Source of the DNA: Hyphochytrium catenoides | Lineage: Eukaryota > Sar > Hyphochytriomycetes > Hyphochytriales > Hyphochytriaceae | Reading direction: 5' to 3' | Assembly (NCBI GenBank): GCA_900088475.1 | Contig: FLMG01003767.1 | Location: forward strand, 1 to 42,283 | Length of the DNA: 42,283 nt | Shown here: positions 32,571 through 42,283 of the stretch, one piece after another | Numbering within the stretch: the first letter of the stretch is position 1 | Layout: the number at the start of each line of letters is the position of its first letter | Notes under the pieces: model-generated | What the model was told of the DNA's origin: nothing | Database searches by the model: none | What the model saw: the letters and a program-made list of their open reading frames with translations, nothing else | Translations under genes and position numbers: made by a program

Positions 32571-33536
32571 ATGCTAGTGCTGACAACGGTCTCACTATTG
32601 GTAGTGCCCTGCTTATATGGTCTCTTTATGCTCATGGGGAAAACAGAGCGGCCATTTTCAATAAGCAGATACAGCTTCATGCTAGCAATGGATGATAGAG
32701 AGGATGGCGAGCAAGGTGAATGCACCCTGAAGCAAGACTCGACGTCACGGACAAGCTCAAAGAATGATTCAAGGAAGGACGGGGCCTCTAGTGATGATCC
32801 AATTGCTGAACCACCTCTAAAGCTCTGCTTGGGAGAACTCAACACCCTCAGACCCTCATGCCCAGAAAGACTTTCGTGCCTGATAAGGCAGCTGACGACT
32901 GAGGGGTTTGACAGTATCTATGTTGTTGGACGAAGAGGAGTTTATCCAGCTAGAATGCTAGTGACAGCCGCAATGGGCACCAGTGGGCTCGGCACTATAA
33001 ATGTGGCCTACTCAAGGAGTAACCTCCTGCACCATCTGATGGGAAGCTCTAGGACCTCTATTGACTTTGCGCAGATAGAGGATATCGTTGTTGGGGTGAG
33101 CGACTCTGCCTTTCCTAGTCTCCCGTCCATATCGTCTGTCTTTCTTTTGTTTCTCGAGGCCCGTTTTTTCCTTCTCATTGTGCCCACCCCATTCCGGCCT
33201 GGACACTCCGCGGCCTTCCGTAGTGTCTCCCGTTAGCTGATGAACTTTCCCTTCTCCGCTTTCACGCCCAGAGCTCTCTCCTCTTTGCCGTCTCTCGTTT
33301 CCTAGCTATCGAAACCTAAACTCTTCCTCTTTCTTGTCTCACAGATGAGGACGAAGAGGCTGCGAAAAGTGGGGCTTCTAGAGAAGTATGACAAGTACTT
33401 CTCGCTTCGTCTGAAATCGTCCCAATCCGTCGACTTCATGGTGGAAACCAGAGAAGACAGAGACGCTCTCATCCTCTCTTTGAGAAAATTAATTGGCGCT
33501 TCGAGGTTCTCGGGGATGTCTAGAGTAGAGTCGTAG
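32571..33536 (+). CDS. Small protein with PH-like domain
   Basis: Two exons, 32571-33095 and 33345-33536, joined by a 249-nt CT-rich intron (GTGAGC donor, CTCACAG acceptor, phase 0); 238 residues. After a Ser/Asp-rich N-terminus (EDGEQGECTLKQDSTSRTSS), the C-terminal half reads IDFAQIEDIVVG then RTKRLRKVG, YFSLRLKSSQSVDFMVET, REDRDALILSLRKLIG. This pattern of an interaction loop, strands and a terminal helix resembles PH domains of the phospholipase-C / FERM-linked type, in which the last helix carries the ...W or ...L..LRKLI signature. The start is uncertain: Met 32571 would add a hydrophobic N-terminal stretch (LVLTTVSLLVVPCLYGLFML) that could be a TM segment, while Met 32681 gives a soluble protein. 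Role unknown; membrane lipid or protein binding is inferred. Confidence 0.55.
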
Positions 33537-34123
33537 CGCTAGGAGACCAAGCTCATTTATGTTTCTTCTATGTAGTTCCAATTATTTATTTGTCCTCCTA
33601 TGATAGGGATGGCAAGCCTGAGTAGAATAGCAGAGTAGGCGGCATGAAGGGAGAGACCACAAGCACACAAGGAGAGAAACAGAGAGAGAGAGAGAGAAAG
33701 GATGAGCAGTTGTCAACCGAGGGAAGGAAAGAAAGGACAGTAGCGCAGCGCAAGAAAGAGGTCTCCTTCACTTGACACTCAGCATTTTCGTATTATCGTT
33801 ATATAAGACTGTACATAAAAGAGTTGAGACTACCAAGCAGTTGCTATCCTGGGGACACTTTTGGTTGCCTTGGACCCTTACGATAAGTGCGGCGAAGAGA
33901 GCCGCTGTGCTTCTCACTTACTAACATCCTATGCCGGGTGTTCGCATCCTTGGAAGGTCACAATGGACACAGAGAGCAATGTTCGACAGGCTTTGGGTGT
34001 CCTCATAGGCTTGAGGTGTTGGGTGAAGGTCTTCGTGCTTCTTGACGGAAAAAAAAGAGGTATTGGGAGATAGCAGTCCTTCCGGAAGGTGGGAGCTTTC
34101 CCCTCACTAATCCTGTCAGCACA
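33537..34123. other. Convergent intergenic region
   Basis: Lies between the 3' ends of the PH-like gene and the LRRC57-like gene. A short GA run occurs at about 33680-33698. No other feature seen. Confidence 0.5.
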
Positions 34124-35653
34124 TCAGTCCAGACCGCATAAACTGTAGCTTGTGTCTGCACCACCCAGTAGTCCCTTTGTCTTTGTCACTTTCCGCCGGT
34201 CCATGAAGCGGTCCACACCTCGCATATGCTCAAACTCTTTTTTGGTGAATCGATTGCCTGAAAGAGTAAGTTAGCGGGATGAGAAGCAGGAGTAGAGCAG
34301 ACAGTCCATTGAAAAAGATCTTGAAGGACATTCCCTCAATGAGAGCTAACTACCAGGTCGATAGGGAGAGACTAGGTTCACTCTACTAACGACTTTGAGG
34401 TTCAAGGAAGAAATGGACCTTCAGTAGGAGCTGAACGGAACGAAGAACAGACTTGAAAGAACTAAGGAGACAGACTTCATGGCTTGTTAGGCTACTCGTA
34501 CCGGGGATCCAGAGTCTGTTAACGGTGGATTCGGCGAGAAGCTCAAAGGGAAGGACCCCAAGCCTATTATGCGCCAAAGAAAGACCCTTCAAACTCTTGG
34601 CCAACTTTATCTCGCCAGGCAAGCTCGATAAAAGGTTACGGTCAAGGTTCAGCTCGTCTAGCCTGGCAGCAGAGCTAAAGAACTGCGGTGGGATCTCCTG
34701 AAGTCGATTCCCTGAGAGGTTTAGTGTAACAAGAGAGGGTAGCACTCTCATGACCGACTCGGGAATGCTGGTCAATCCATTATTTGCTAGGCTCAAATGT
34801 TGCAGACTGGAGGGCAGGCCCTCAATGGACGCTATCTGGTTATTATCCAGCACAAGCTGTTCGAGATGTAAGCAAGTGAGAAGAGAGCGTAGAAAACAAG
34901 AGGAGAAGATGGACGGAAGTGTTCGAAAGCTGGACTATCCGGGTGCATGAATAGGTGCTGTAAGCTTTGGCACAATGGAGAGAAGCAACGCAAGAAGAAG
35001 AGACAGAATTATGAACTCGCCATGCAGAAAGAGAAGGGTAGAGTGTGGGCGTATGGGAACGTTCTCGAGTGGGTCACGAGAGATTCGTACCGTGGTTAAG
35101 GAGCTGAGTCCACTTAGGTCAGGTAAGGCAACGAGCTTGTTATCTTGAACGTTGAGGGTCTTAAGGTTGTTCATTGCAACTATCTAGGTACTCAGCAGGG
35201 CCATGAAGGGACGACGGGAAGAGAGTGTAAGGATAGGGATATCGAAAACAAAGCCTGGGTATTCGGAGCTCACCTCGTTTGAAAGGGCTGAGAGCTGGTT
35301 GCTGCCACAGTCCAGTACCTTAAGGTTTGTTAGCCCCATGACCTCATCCGGCAAACTCTTCAGTCGAGCCTCCTTAAGGGCCAGCACTCCCGATTTCGAG
35401 GCCATTTCTATCTTCTGCTTGATGACCTTCCACAAAAGACCTCAGCGACGTATGGTCCAAGGCTTGCAGGGTGGTGCTGTACCTTAGAAGTGCCTTGGTT
35501 CTTTGCATCCCTAGCCATCGCCGATCGTTCTCTCCGGCTCAGCTCCGTCTCTTGGGTGGGTACCACTTCATATCGCCCTTCCTCATAGTCCTCCCCAATG
35601 AGCTTCCCCCTCCCTTCCTCCACATCCGCCTGTCTGCAACAGGATGCCCCCAT
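34124..35653 (-). CDS. LRRC57: LRRC57-like leucine-rich repeat protein
   Basis: Minus strand, five exons: 35483-35653, 35274-35414, 35091-35183, 34502-34856, 34124-34257. Phases agree; 297 residues. The N-terminus MGASCCRQ is a likely myristoylation (G2) and palmitoylation (C5, C6) signal; animal LRRC57 also begins with MGNS. About eight leucine-rich repeats follow, for example LKEARLKSLPDEVMGLTNL, LKTLNVQDNKLVALPDL, LQHLSLANNGLTSIPESV, LVTLNLSGNRLQEIP, LDELNLDRNLLSSLPGEI and LKGLSLAHNRLGVLP. The end, GNRFTKKEFEHMRGVDRFM then DRRKVTKTK, corresponds to the LRRC57 C-terminal helix. About 50 acidic/basic residues are inserted between the lipidation site and the first repeat compared with the animal protein. 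The second exon has two possible acceptors three bases apart (exon start 35414 or 35417). Function of the family is poorly known; membrane-anchored scaffold is inferred. Confidence 0.87.
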
Positions 35654-36224
35654 CTTCGCCCAGCAGCAGCTTGTGTCTGAAGGAGGCTCTCCTCTAGAGC
35701 TTCTATTCCTCTGTCCTCTTGCTCTCCTAGAAGAAGACGCCAATAACTGTGCTCTCAGCGTCTCTGATGAAGCTTCAGAATGCGAAGCTTTGGGCCTTTG
35801 AACTCTTCTTCTTATCGTTCTGATTCCTTGCGCCGGTATTACTACTCTTGTAAAGGGGTTAGAGGATAGATATCGATGGCTTGTGCTACGTACTATTATG
35901 GTTGAGATGTTCGGTGTCCGACCGTATTTTACTGTACAGGTCGTAGCGCGGAAGAGTATTCACAGATTTATGGAATTGCGAAAGTTGCAGATTATTACAA
36001 AATCTTGGCTGTTATATGAAGATTATTGGATTTTTGTCGTGAGCGTGAATCGCCTGCGCCTAAAGCAGTCGCAAACCTGAGGCCGTGAGTGGAAGGTCGG
36101 GCCGTGAGTGAATTCTCCAGTGGCAGGATCAGCAGGGACTATGTCCTCTGGCTATTGATAGGGCCAGGAATGAGTGTATCGCATACGTCCCTCTTGCTCG
36201 CTAAGATTACTGGTGACGGGAAGG
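35654..36224. other. Divergent promoter region between LRRC57-like and TRAPPC2L genes
   Basis: 571 bases between two divergent starts. The part at about 35830-36070 is AT-richer. No conserved promoter motif recognised, and the frame at 35883-36080 has no features. Confidence 0.4.
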
Positions 36225-37315
36225 ATGATTGCCTGTGTGGCCCTCATGGGGCCAAGTGTAAGTGCTCTTGCCTCCGGCTCCATTCCTTTCAGAAGCATTG
36301 ACGGGTTATTATATAGAATCAGCCATTGTACTGTGCAGCGTTTGATCCAACTTCGGACGCCTTGTCTTTCCAGTACCTCGTCTTCTCTTCGCTGGACATT
36401 CTGGAAGAAAAAAGTAGGATTCTCTCCTTGGATCTCTGTCAGAAGAAACATCGCTAACCCTTGTCAATAGTGAAGGAAGCCTTACCCGAGCAATACTTAG
36501 GCTTTCTATGCCCTTTAGAGGACTATAGAATGTATGTTCCTCTAGGAATTCATTGACTGTTGCCTTGTGACCACTGAAGAACACCATCTTTTGTCATGCC
36601 ATGAGCAGATATGGTATGGTTACCGCCACCAATGTGAGGATCGTCCTGGTCTTGGAAGACTGGCCTGTGAAAGATTCTGAGCTACGACTGGTAGGGACCT
36701 ATGCCAACAACTCTTCGAGCCTGCAAGCCTATCGTCCTTTTCATCTTCCTATTGCTCTTTCATCAACATATCGTCTATCTCCTTTTCTCTTCATTGCGCA
36801 TTGTAGATGTCCTTCCGCAGACGCTATGTCTTCTCTGACTCTCTTCTTTATTTCCTCGCCGAGAATCCTTCATTGCGCTTCGGCAGATCACTCTTCTTCT
36901 CTCCCTTCTCTCATGATCCCTCTAGCACCCAACAGTAGTACTCCTTCTCTCAGTCCTTGACGGCTGCATCACTTGTGACCCTTGGCGGTGCTCTCCCTAA
37001 CCGCTCAGCCGTCTATCTTCATCTTACTTGGTTTGTCTCTTTTCCCCTTCCTTATTTTGCTTCTCGCATCCATACTGGCTCACTCATCATATCTCTCTTT
37101 TTCCTTTTCGGACTGCTTTCCTCCCCTCTCCCCTGTGTCTTACCTGGACGCAGCTCTTCTCGTCTATCCATCAGTGCTATATCGATCACATCAGCAACTC
37201 CTTCGTCCCTCTGGGCCAGTCTATCACCTCAGCAAGCTTTGCGTCCAAAGTAGAAGCTGCAGTGAGCCAATTCAATAGGCAAATGGAAAGCTACCGTGGC
37301 CCTGCAAGTAGATAG
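36225..37315 (+). CDS. TRAPPC2L: TRAPP complex subunit 2-like (TRAPPC2L / Tca17)
   Basis: Five exons: 36225-36257, 36317-36413, 36471-36531, 36609-36690, 37154-37315; 144 residues, close to the 139-140 of other family members. The reading is MIACVALMGPS, then NQPLYCAAFDPTSDALSFQY, LVFSSLDILEEK, PEQYLGFLCPLEDYRIYGMV, TATNVRIVLVLEDW, DSELRLLFSSIHQCYIDHIS, NSFVPLGQSITSASFASKV. This follows the sedlin-type longin fold of TRAPPC2L, including the hydrophobic first strand, the YLG.L.P.EDY turn and the final helix. TRAPP complexes act as Rab guanine-nucleotide exchange factors and tethers in ER-Golgi and Golgi traffic. Small introns of 59, 57 and 77 nt precede one of 463 nt, which is pyrimidine-rich on the coding strand. 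Start chosen because it encodes the first beta-strand and is the only Met in frame. Confidence 0.88.
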
Positions 37316-37587
37316 CAATGGCTTATATGCAGAGAGAGAGAGAGTTGCCGCTGTGTTCCATGACTCTCATCTTCCCTCCCTACGTTGCCAAAGGTCCTGG
37401 ATGTTAGTGCCTTCCGAGGTTCTATTCGTTTTCCTTGTCTAGCTTGTCTCACTCTCTTGTCTCACCCCATCCCACTCCATGGGAAAGTTGAGCACTCAGA
37501 CCAACATCCAGGAGAGTTTGGAAGGCTAGGTTCCTGTTATCTTATTGTACAGAATGAATAACATTGACCACAGTGAGATCTGTGAAG

Positions 37588-39995
37588 CTACTCCTGCTCC
37601 ATGCTGCGCTGCCGCTGGTCCATGTGCTCCAGGAGAGAGTCACATTTTTCAATGAGGATCTTGAGGGCTTCTCGCACCAGCTCCTGCGGCTTGTACATGC
37701 CAACAGACTCTACCGAAACTGGAAGTATGAGGGCAGTGCAGTATCTTGTTAGAGCTCGGCTCATAAATGCAGGCGGTGGGAGTGAAAATCAGACAACAGT
37801 TCACATACATGGTGCACTAGGGATGAGGAGGAGAAGAGACAAGACTGAAAAAAGTAAAAATAAGCGCTTTCTCGACTTCGTTCACGTTGAGGACAGAGGG
37901 AGAAGGTTATTGGAGGGAGCGCGTCGAGAAAGGACCTTGAAGGGGCAGGATGCTTACATATAAAATGGTCCTTTCTCCGCATAAGCTTGACTCTATCGCT
38001 CCAGCCGGGCCCTCGGATGCACTCACGGCACATCGTACAGTCACGAGGTCTTGCCACTATTCCACGCTTCTGTCCCTTTCCCAGGTCTTCAATGTCGTAG
38101 ACGTTCATAGGGCACTTCTCAACCAACTCCTCTGCCAGCTCATTTCTTATCTATAGAGAAGCGCAGCAGCAAAACGCTAGCGTCAGCACTCGGAGACATG
38201 GGTGAGGTGAAAAGGTTGACATTTCGAACTTGGAACAGTCATTTAGCCAACAAACAGTCAGTGACGTTAGCAATGAGGCTGTAAACCGTTTTGCTAGGAC
38301 AAGTTACGTCCACATGCCAAAGAATGGCTAGGAAGTACGAGTACGAGATCTCAGTGAGAGAAAGAGCTTAGAAAGATTCGGCAGCGATAGAGAAGGGGAG
38401 GTGAGAACCCGTTGTACCACCAAGTGTCTCATGAAGAAGGAGATATCAGAGAGACAACGGACCACGAGGGGACAGGAGGTGTGCGAGCGAGTAGGCGAAA
38501 CGTGATACCATAAAGCAAAGGCATAGAGAAGGCATCGAGAGGGTGTTTACCTCCTCTTTAAGAACTATGTGGGGCTGCAATCTATAGCTAGCAGTGGAGA
38601 CTGGACTGAACTTGGCGTGATCCTTACCGATCCCCTTCCGACAATGCGCCTCCAGAGCAATTCCCTGCAGTGACACCTAGTTAGCTATGAGGAGTTGGCG
38701 ACCGTAGCTGAGAGTTGCGTCCCCTTGACGTCAGGTCCTTCTCTCGCCAGTGCTTTTTAGGTGCACACAATCTTCGCTACCGCCCACCTCCCTCTCTATA
38801 ATTTCTCTTTGTACGTCTTGCTCCATCTCTTTCCCAGTTCCCTCTTCGAAAGGTAACCCTAAACCCACCTGTCCTGGCTTTAGCTTGGCAATCAAAATAT
38901 CGTCATGGACTGGTTTGATTGGGTTCTCTGCATATTTATCTTGCTGTCCTCCCTGTGGCACCCATTCCAGGTGACGCGAATAGACTACACAGCAAGGCGA
39001 TAAGGGAAAGTAAGGAGGTGCAAGAGGGGAGGAGGGAAGCATGTGATGACAGAAAGTAGAGAGTTGCCGCGCCACTGGGCTAAGGAAGGGAGGTCTGACA
39101 ACGAAAAGCAAAGACATACATTGAAGACTGAACCAAATAACGAGGAGCTTCAAATCAGAAGCCTAGAGAAGAGCAAGCAGGCAAATTCTGAGTTGACGAA
39201 GTCAGGGACGGACGGCCTTACCTTTGGCGTTGATAGCATCTGCCGTGTTAGCAGGATCGTCTGCTCTGTCGATTGAACCCTTCCGCCTAGTGCAGTTAGC
39301 TACGAGCTTGAACACGATAGTATTTAAGTCTGTTGGCTCAGCCTCCTCATGCTCAGGAAACGGCTCAAACTCTCTAGGATCGACCTGTAGTGACAAGAGT
39401 AAGTCGAAGGAGGCATAACCAGACAAAAGACTTGATAACCCTAGAAGAGAACTAAATAGTGACAGAGTGCAGACAAACACAGCCTGTCAGCTAAGGGGTG
39501 ATGATCAAGAGAGAAGTGGAGTGCACAGGTGGGAGAAGAGAGAGAGGGAGAGAAGTAGGTAAAAGAGGACGAGTGTGATAGCGGCTGGGGAGACCCTCTG
39601 CGACCTTGATAGGAATCAGTCCTAATCGGTGGGCTAGAACTTCGTCTTGGATGATAGAGGAGTTGTTCCATATATACACGTGCTCAATAGCCATTGTCGG
39701 CACCTGGCCGTAGGATGTTAGCCGCAATTGTAGACTTGCAAGTAGAGAGCTGTGTGAACCATACCTCAGCAATGAGAATTCGTCTGAGGGCGTTGGCTAT
39801 GGAGGCATCAACCCCAATGAGGTCAAAGACGATGTCATTCTCAGTAAGGCTGATAATATTTATCTTCAACCTCTTTCTGAAGTCTTGCACAAACGCCTCA
39901 GGCTTAGCATACTGTGGCTCAATCAGCTTCGGATCCCCGAACTCCACATGAGGAGAGTCTCTCCCAACATGAACAGCGCCATAAGGAAATTGCAT
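37588..39995 (-). CDS. POLR1C: RNA polymerase I and III subunit RPAC1 (AC40)
   Basis: Minus strand, seven exons: 39765-39995, 39605-39703, 39222-39384, 38869-38984, 38551-38664, 37958-38150, 37588-37718; 348 residues (human 346). Landmarks in order: [128 protein letters not shown]. These are the alpha-like (RpoA/RPB3) dimerisation and insert domains. The protein pairs with RPAC2/AC19 to form the assembly platform of Pol I and Pol III. The segment CTMCREC has three closely spaced Cys, as in some AC40 and archaeal Rpo3 proteins. An in-frame stop lies upstream of the start Met, and an acceptor-like TTTTTCAG ends at 40021, suggesting a 5' UTR intron. Confidence 0.95.
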
Positions 39996-41091
39996 GGTGC
40001 TCCAACTCTAGGCGGCACCTCTGAAAAAGAAATAGAGAGCAATTGCTTCCCCTTCCTTGCCCTTGAGCTACTCCGGCAAGGGGCTTGACGTGGGTAAGGG
40101 CTAAGAACAGAAGCCGTCAGATGTGGCTATTGAAGGTCTGCAGACAGAGCTTCGCATCTCCAATAATCTTCACACCAATCATCTGGCCTCAGAAGGATAG
40201 CCGCTAACGGCCATTATATAACATCAACACAGAATCGCTTTCATTCATGATCGAGGGCCCTATTAGCAGTTTTCTCTCTAATCAATTGGTTCTATATTCG
40301 GGATTAGTAGAGGCTATCAGAAGGGAAAAGTGCCGTTTCGTTTGGTCTCTGAGGGAAGCTGAAAGACTGAGCGCTGAGAGCAGAGCAGAGGCTAGCTGGC
40401 TTTGGGTTAGACGTTGACTGGGAAGCCACATCCCACACCTGGCCCTCTCCCAGACCTCTCTCTCTCTCTCACTCCTTTCTCTCTCGGTGTCTCTCTCTCT
40501 CTCTTCTCCCCGTCTCTCTCTCTCTGCCACTCGCTCTCTCTCTCTCGGGCCGGTCTCTCTCTCTCTCCTCCTCTCTCTTTCTCCGCCCCCGCTCTCTCTC
40601 TCTCTCACCCTTTCTCTCTCCGGCTCTCTCTCCCTCTTATCTCCCTCTCAAACTTTCGCTCTTCCTCTTTCTCCTTTTGCATTATAAGTTATCTTCATAC
40701 CCTTTCTTCCTCCCAAATGGCTCTCCTCTTCCGCTCTCTCCCTCTGCTCTCTCTCGGATCGCTAAATGCATCGCTCTCTTTCATTTGCTTCACTTTCTCT
40801 GCCACCTGCACTCTTACAAGGCTGTAGTGCCAAAGGCAACTGACATGCCACCGAATGTGGCTGCTCCACTCTTACTTACAAGGGCCAGGAGGACCGGCGA
40901 CATTCGTTGACTATCAAGGGAGTTTCCTTCGAAGACAGTTCTTCCTCCCTTCCCAGCTGCAGTCGCAGGTCGTGCTACGTCTCAGCACCAACATTCATTA
41001 CCAATCCGAACACGTATCCCCTTTCAGCCTCATTATGATCCACCGATAGCTGTCCTCTTAGCCTTACAAAGAGCCTCTTTTCAGGAACAGC
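39996..41091. other. Divergent intergenic region with long CT tract
   Basis: Between the starts of POLR1C (minus) and the single-TM protein gene (plus). CT repeats on the plus strand occupy about 40447-40640. The word CCGCTAACGG occurs at 40201-40210. Two overlapping frames of about 60 codons at 40855-41049 are open but unsupported; they could hold a 5' exon of the downstream gene, since an acceptor-like TCTTTTCAG precedes its ATG. Confidence 0.45.
40447..40640 (+). repeat. CT microsatellite
   Basis: About 190 bases of CTCTCT interrupted by short G/C-containing words. On the POLR1C strand it reads GA. Frames through it encode Ser-Leu or Arg-Glu repeats only. Confidence 0.92.
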
Positions 41092-42149
41092 ATGGCTCTC
41101 TATCTCTCACAGCCGCCATCGCGGCTCTTGGGCTACCAGCAAGGGGAAGCTCCAACCCTTGGAGGCGCTTACAGAGTGCCAGTGTACCCAGCAGAAGGTT
41201 TTGAAGCCCCAGAGTCATCTGCATTTAGCGTCACATCGCCGTTGATGATGGCCCTCCTGGTGCTGACAGGGCTCATGACAGTCGCTATGCTGCTTGTACT
41301 GCTCACCAGTATTCTTCGGTCTATCAGGCTGATGATACTCTACCCAGTAAGTCAGTCTTTACCTTGACATGTACTGGCCTGCCGTCCTCTGCCCTAACAT
41401 TTTGCTTTCTTCCATCTTTACTTCCTCTTCAATAGCTGGAATTCTTCATGATCGACTCACCGCGGTCACCTGCGGAGCTTACATTGCCGCCAAAGGTCAA
41501 AGGCGGAGAAGGTATCAACTCGCCCTCCGAGGTTGACCATGGCCAAGCACTTATCACTAGCACTCCGAGTAACGTGACCCCGAAGCTCCAGAAAAAAGAG
41601 CAAGACAAGGAATATACAAAGGAGAAGCCATCTTCCCTCAGTGTGTCGACAGTATCTCTAGAAGAAGAAGAGAAAGACCACGATGAGCAAGATGATCTGC
41701 GATCCGAGAGGAAAAGCTTGCTGGTCGTCGAGGAAGGTGAAACTGACCTTGCCACGGCCGACGAGAGCGTCGCTGACTGCACCTCATCAGCGGCCTCTCT
41801 CTCTCTATCAGAGGATACATATCCCGATATCGATATCGTCACTACATCTTCTCCTATATCTATTGAGATCAACAGCAGTATGTCAGCTGCTGGAGTAAGA
41901 GTCTCCCTATCGAGAATCTCTCTTTCGTCAACAAGCCCTAGTAGGTCTATCTCTCATATAAGCCCTCGGACTCCTCGCACGCCCAGGACCGCGAGCGCTT
42001 CTCTTTCTCCCAGGGTGCCTAGGGGTTCTCTCTCCCCAAAAGTAATACAAGGCCCGAAGTCTCCTAGAAACTCTAGAGGTTCACACGTCAGGCAAGAGGG
42101 AGAACCAGCTTCTTCTCCGGGAGACCAGTGTTATCGTGACATCGTCTAG
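41092..42149 (+). CDS. Single-TM protein with Ser/Pro-rich cytoplasmic tail, unknown
   Basis: Two exons, 41092-41346 and 41436-42149, with an 89-nt GTAAGT...AATAG intron in phase 0; 322 residues. One TM helix at about 51-73 (MMALLVLTGLMTVAMLLVLL), preceded by a short Pro/Gly-rich segment without signal peptide and followed by a long tail. The tail is acidic in its middle (EEEEKDHDEQDD) and ends with repeated Ser-Pro and Thr-Pro sites (SPRTPRTPRTAS, SPRVPRGSLSPKV), candidates for proline-directed phosphorylation. No domain recognised. In frame, a stop lies at 41059 and an acceptor-like TTTTCAG at 41078-41084, so either 41092 is the true start or an upstream exon is missing. Confidence 0.6.
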
Positions 42150-42283
42150 CTCTTCTTACCTTTACATTTGAAGGAGAGAGATTGTGAGCCAAGGAGAAAC
42201 CGCCAGGAACGGGTGAGGCTGAGCGGGTTTGGAGCTGACTTTCTCTCAGCATCTCTGCTTTGCTCTTCGTCTTTGGGGTTGAT

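Noticed and set aside
1-42283. CRISPR arrays, bacterial operons, phage or viral genes
   Set aside because: None seen; intron structure and gene content are eukaryotic nuclear.

Overview
The window is nuclear DNA of a eukaryote, most likely a unicellular protist. Genes lie on both strands and are split by short GT-AG introns (about 50-800 nt), and the proteins are core eukaryotic ones. I cannot name the species. A three-and-a-half-copy TTAGGG-type telomere motif (12012-12032) and a 7TM receptor fused to a kinase-like domain are compatible with a stramenopile or another deep-branching protist; this is inference only. Long CT microsatellites occur throughout, and a 764-base run of N (18357-19120) sits inside one of them. 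All exon models below are my own splice reconstructions, accepted only where donor, acceptor, phase and family conservation agreed.

Layout: (1) 1-692, minus strand, 5' end of a peroxisomal multifunctional enzyme type 2 (HSD17B4-like) gene that runs off the window. (2) 2301-2860, four-copy minisatellite. (3) 3659-5050, plus, PX-domain plus RING-H2 protein. (4) 6019-7868, plus, three-exon RS-domain protein. (5) 7869-14167, gene-poor island with a decayed Mutator-like transposase, direct and inverted repeats, an unrecognised four-exon gene (10931-11796), an interstitial telomeric motif and CT tracts. (6) 14168-15886, plus, six-TM membrane protein resembling a bacterial membrane-protein family. 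(7) 15887-19548, no convincing gene; contains the gap. (8) 19549-25813, plus, a complete 21-exon gene for a secreted-type eight-cysteine ectodomain, seven TM helices, a kinase-like domain lacking its catalytic residues and a DEP domain. (9) 26951-30587, plus, pelota/Dom34 in ten exons. (10) 32571-33536, plus, small PH-like protein. (11) 34124-35653, minus, LRRC57-like leucine-rich repeat protein. (12) 36225-37315, plus, TRAPPC2L (TRAPP subunit). (13) 37588-39995, minus, RPAC1/POLR1C, the shared Pol I/III subunit. (14) 41092-42149, plus, single-TM protein with a Ser/Pro-rich tail.

The genes do not form an operon-like pathway. They cover housekeeping (ribosome rescue, Pol I/III, vesicle tethering, peroxisomal beta-oxidation) and membrane or signalling roles. 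The outstanding item is the gene at 19549-25813, which looks like a GPCR joined to a pseudokinase with a lipid-transfer-protein-like cysteine pattern outside the cell. Other points of interest are the PX-RING fusion, the six-TM protein with bacterial resemblance, CT-rich introns usually oriented with the gene, and a fold-back repeat in the gene-poor island.
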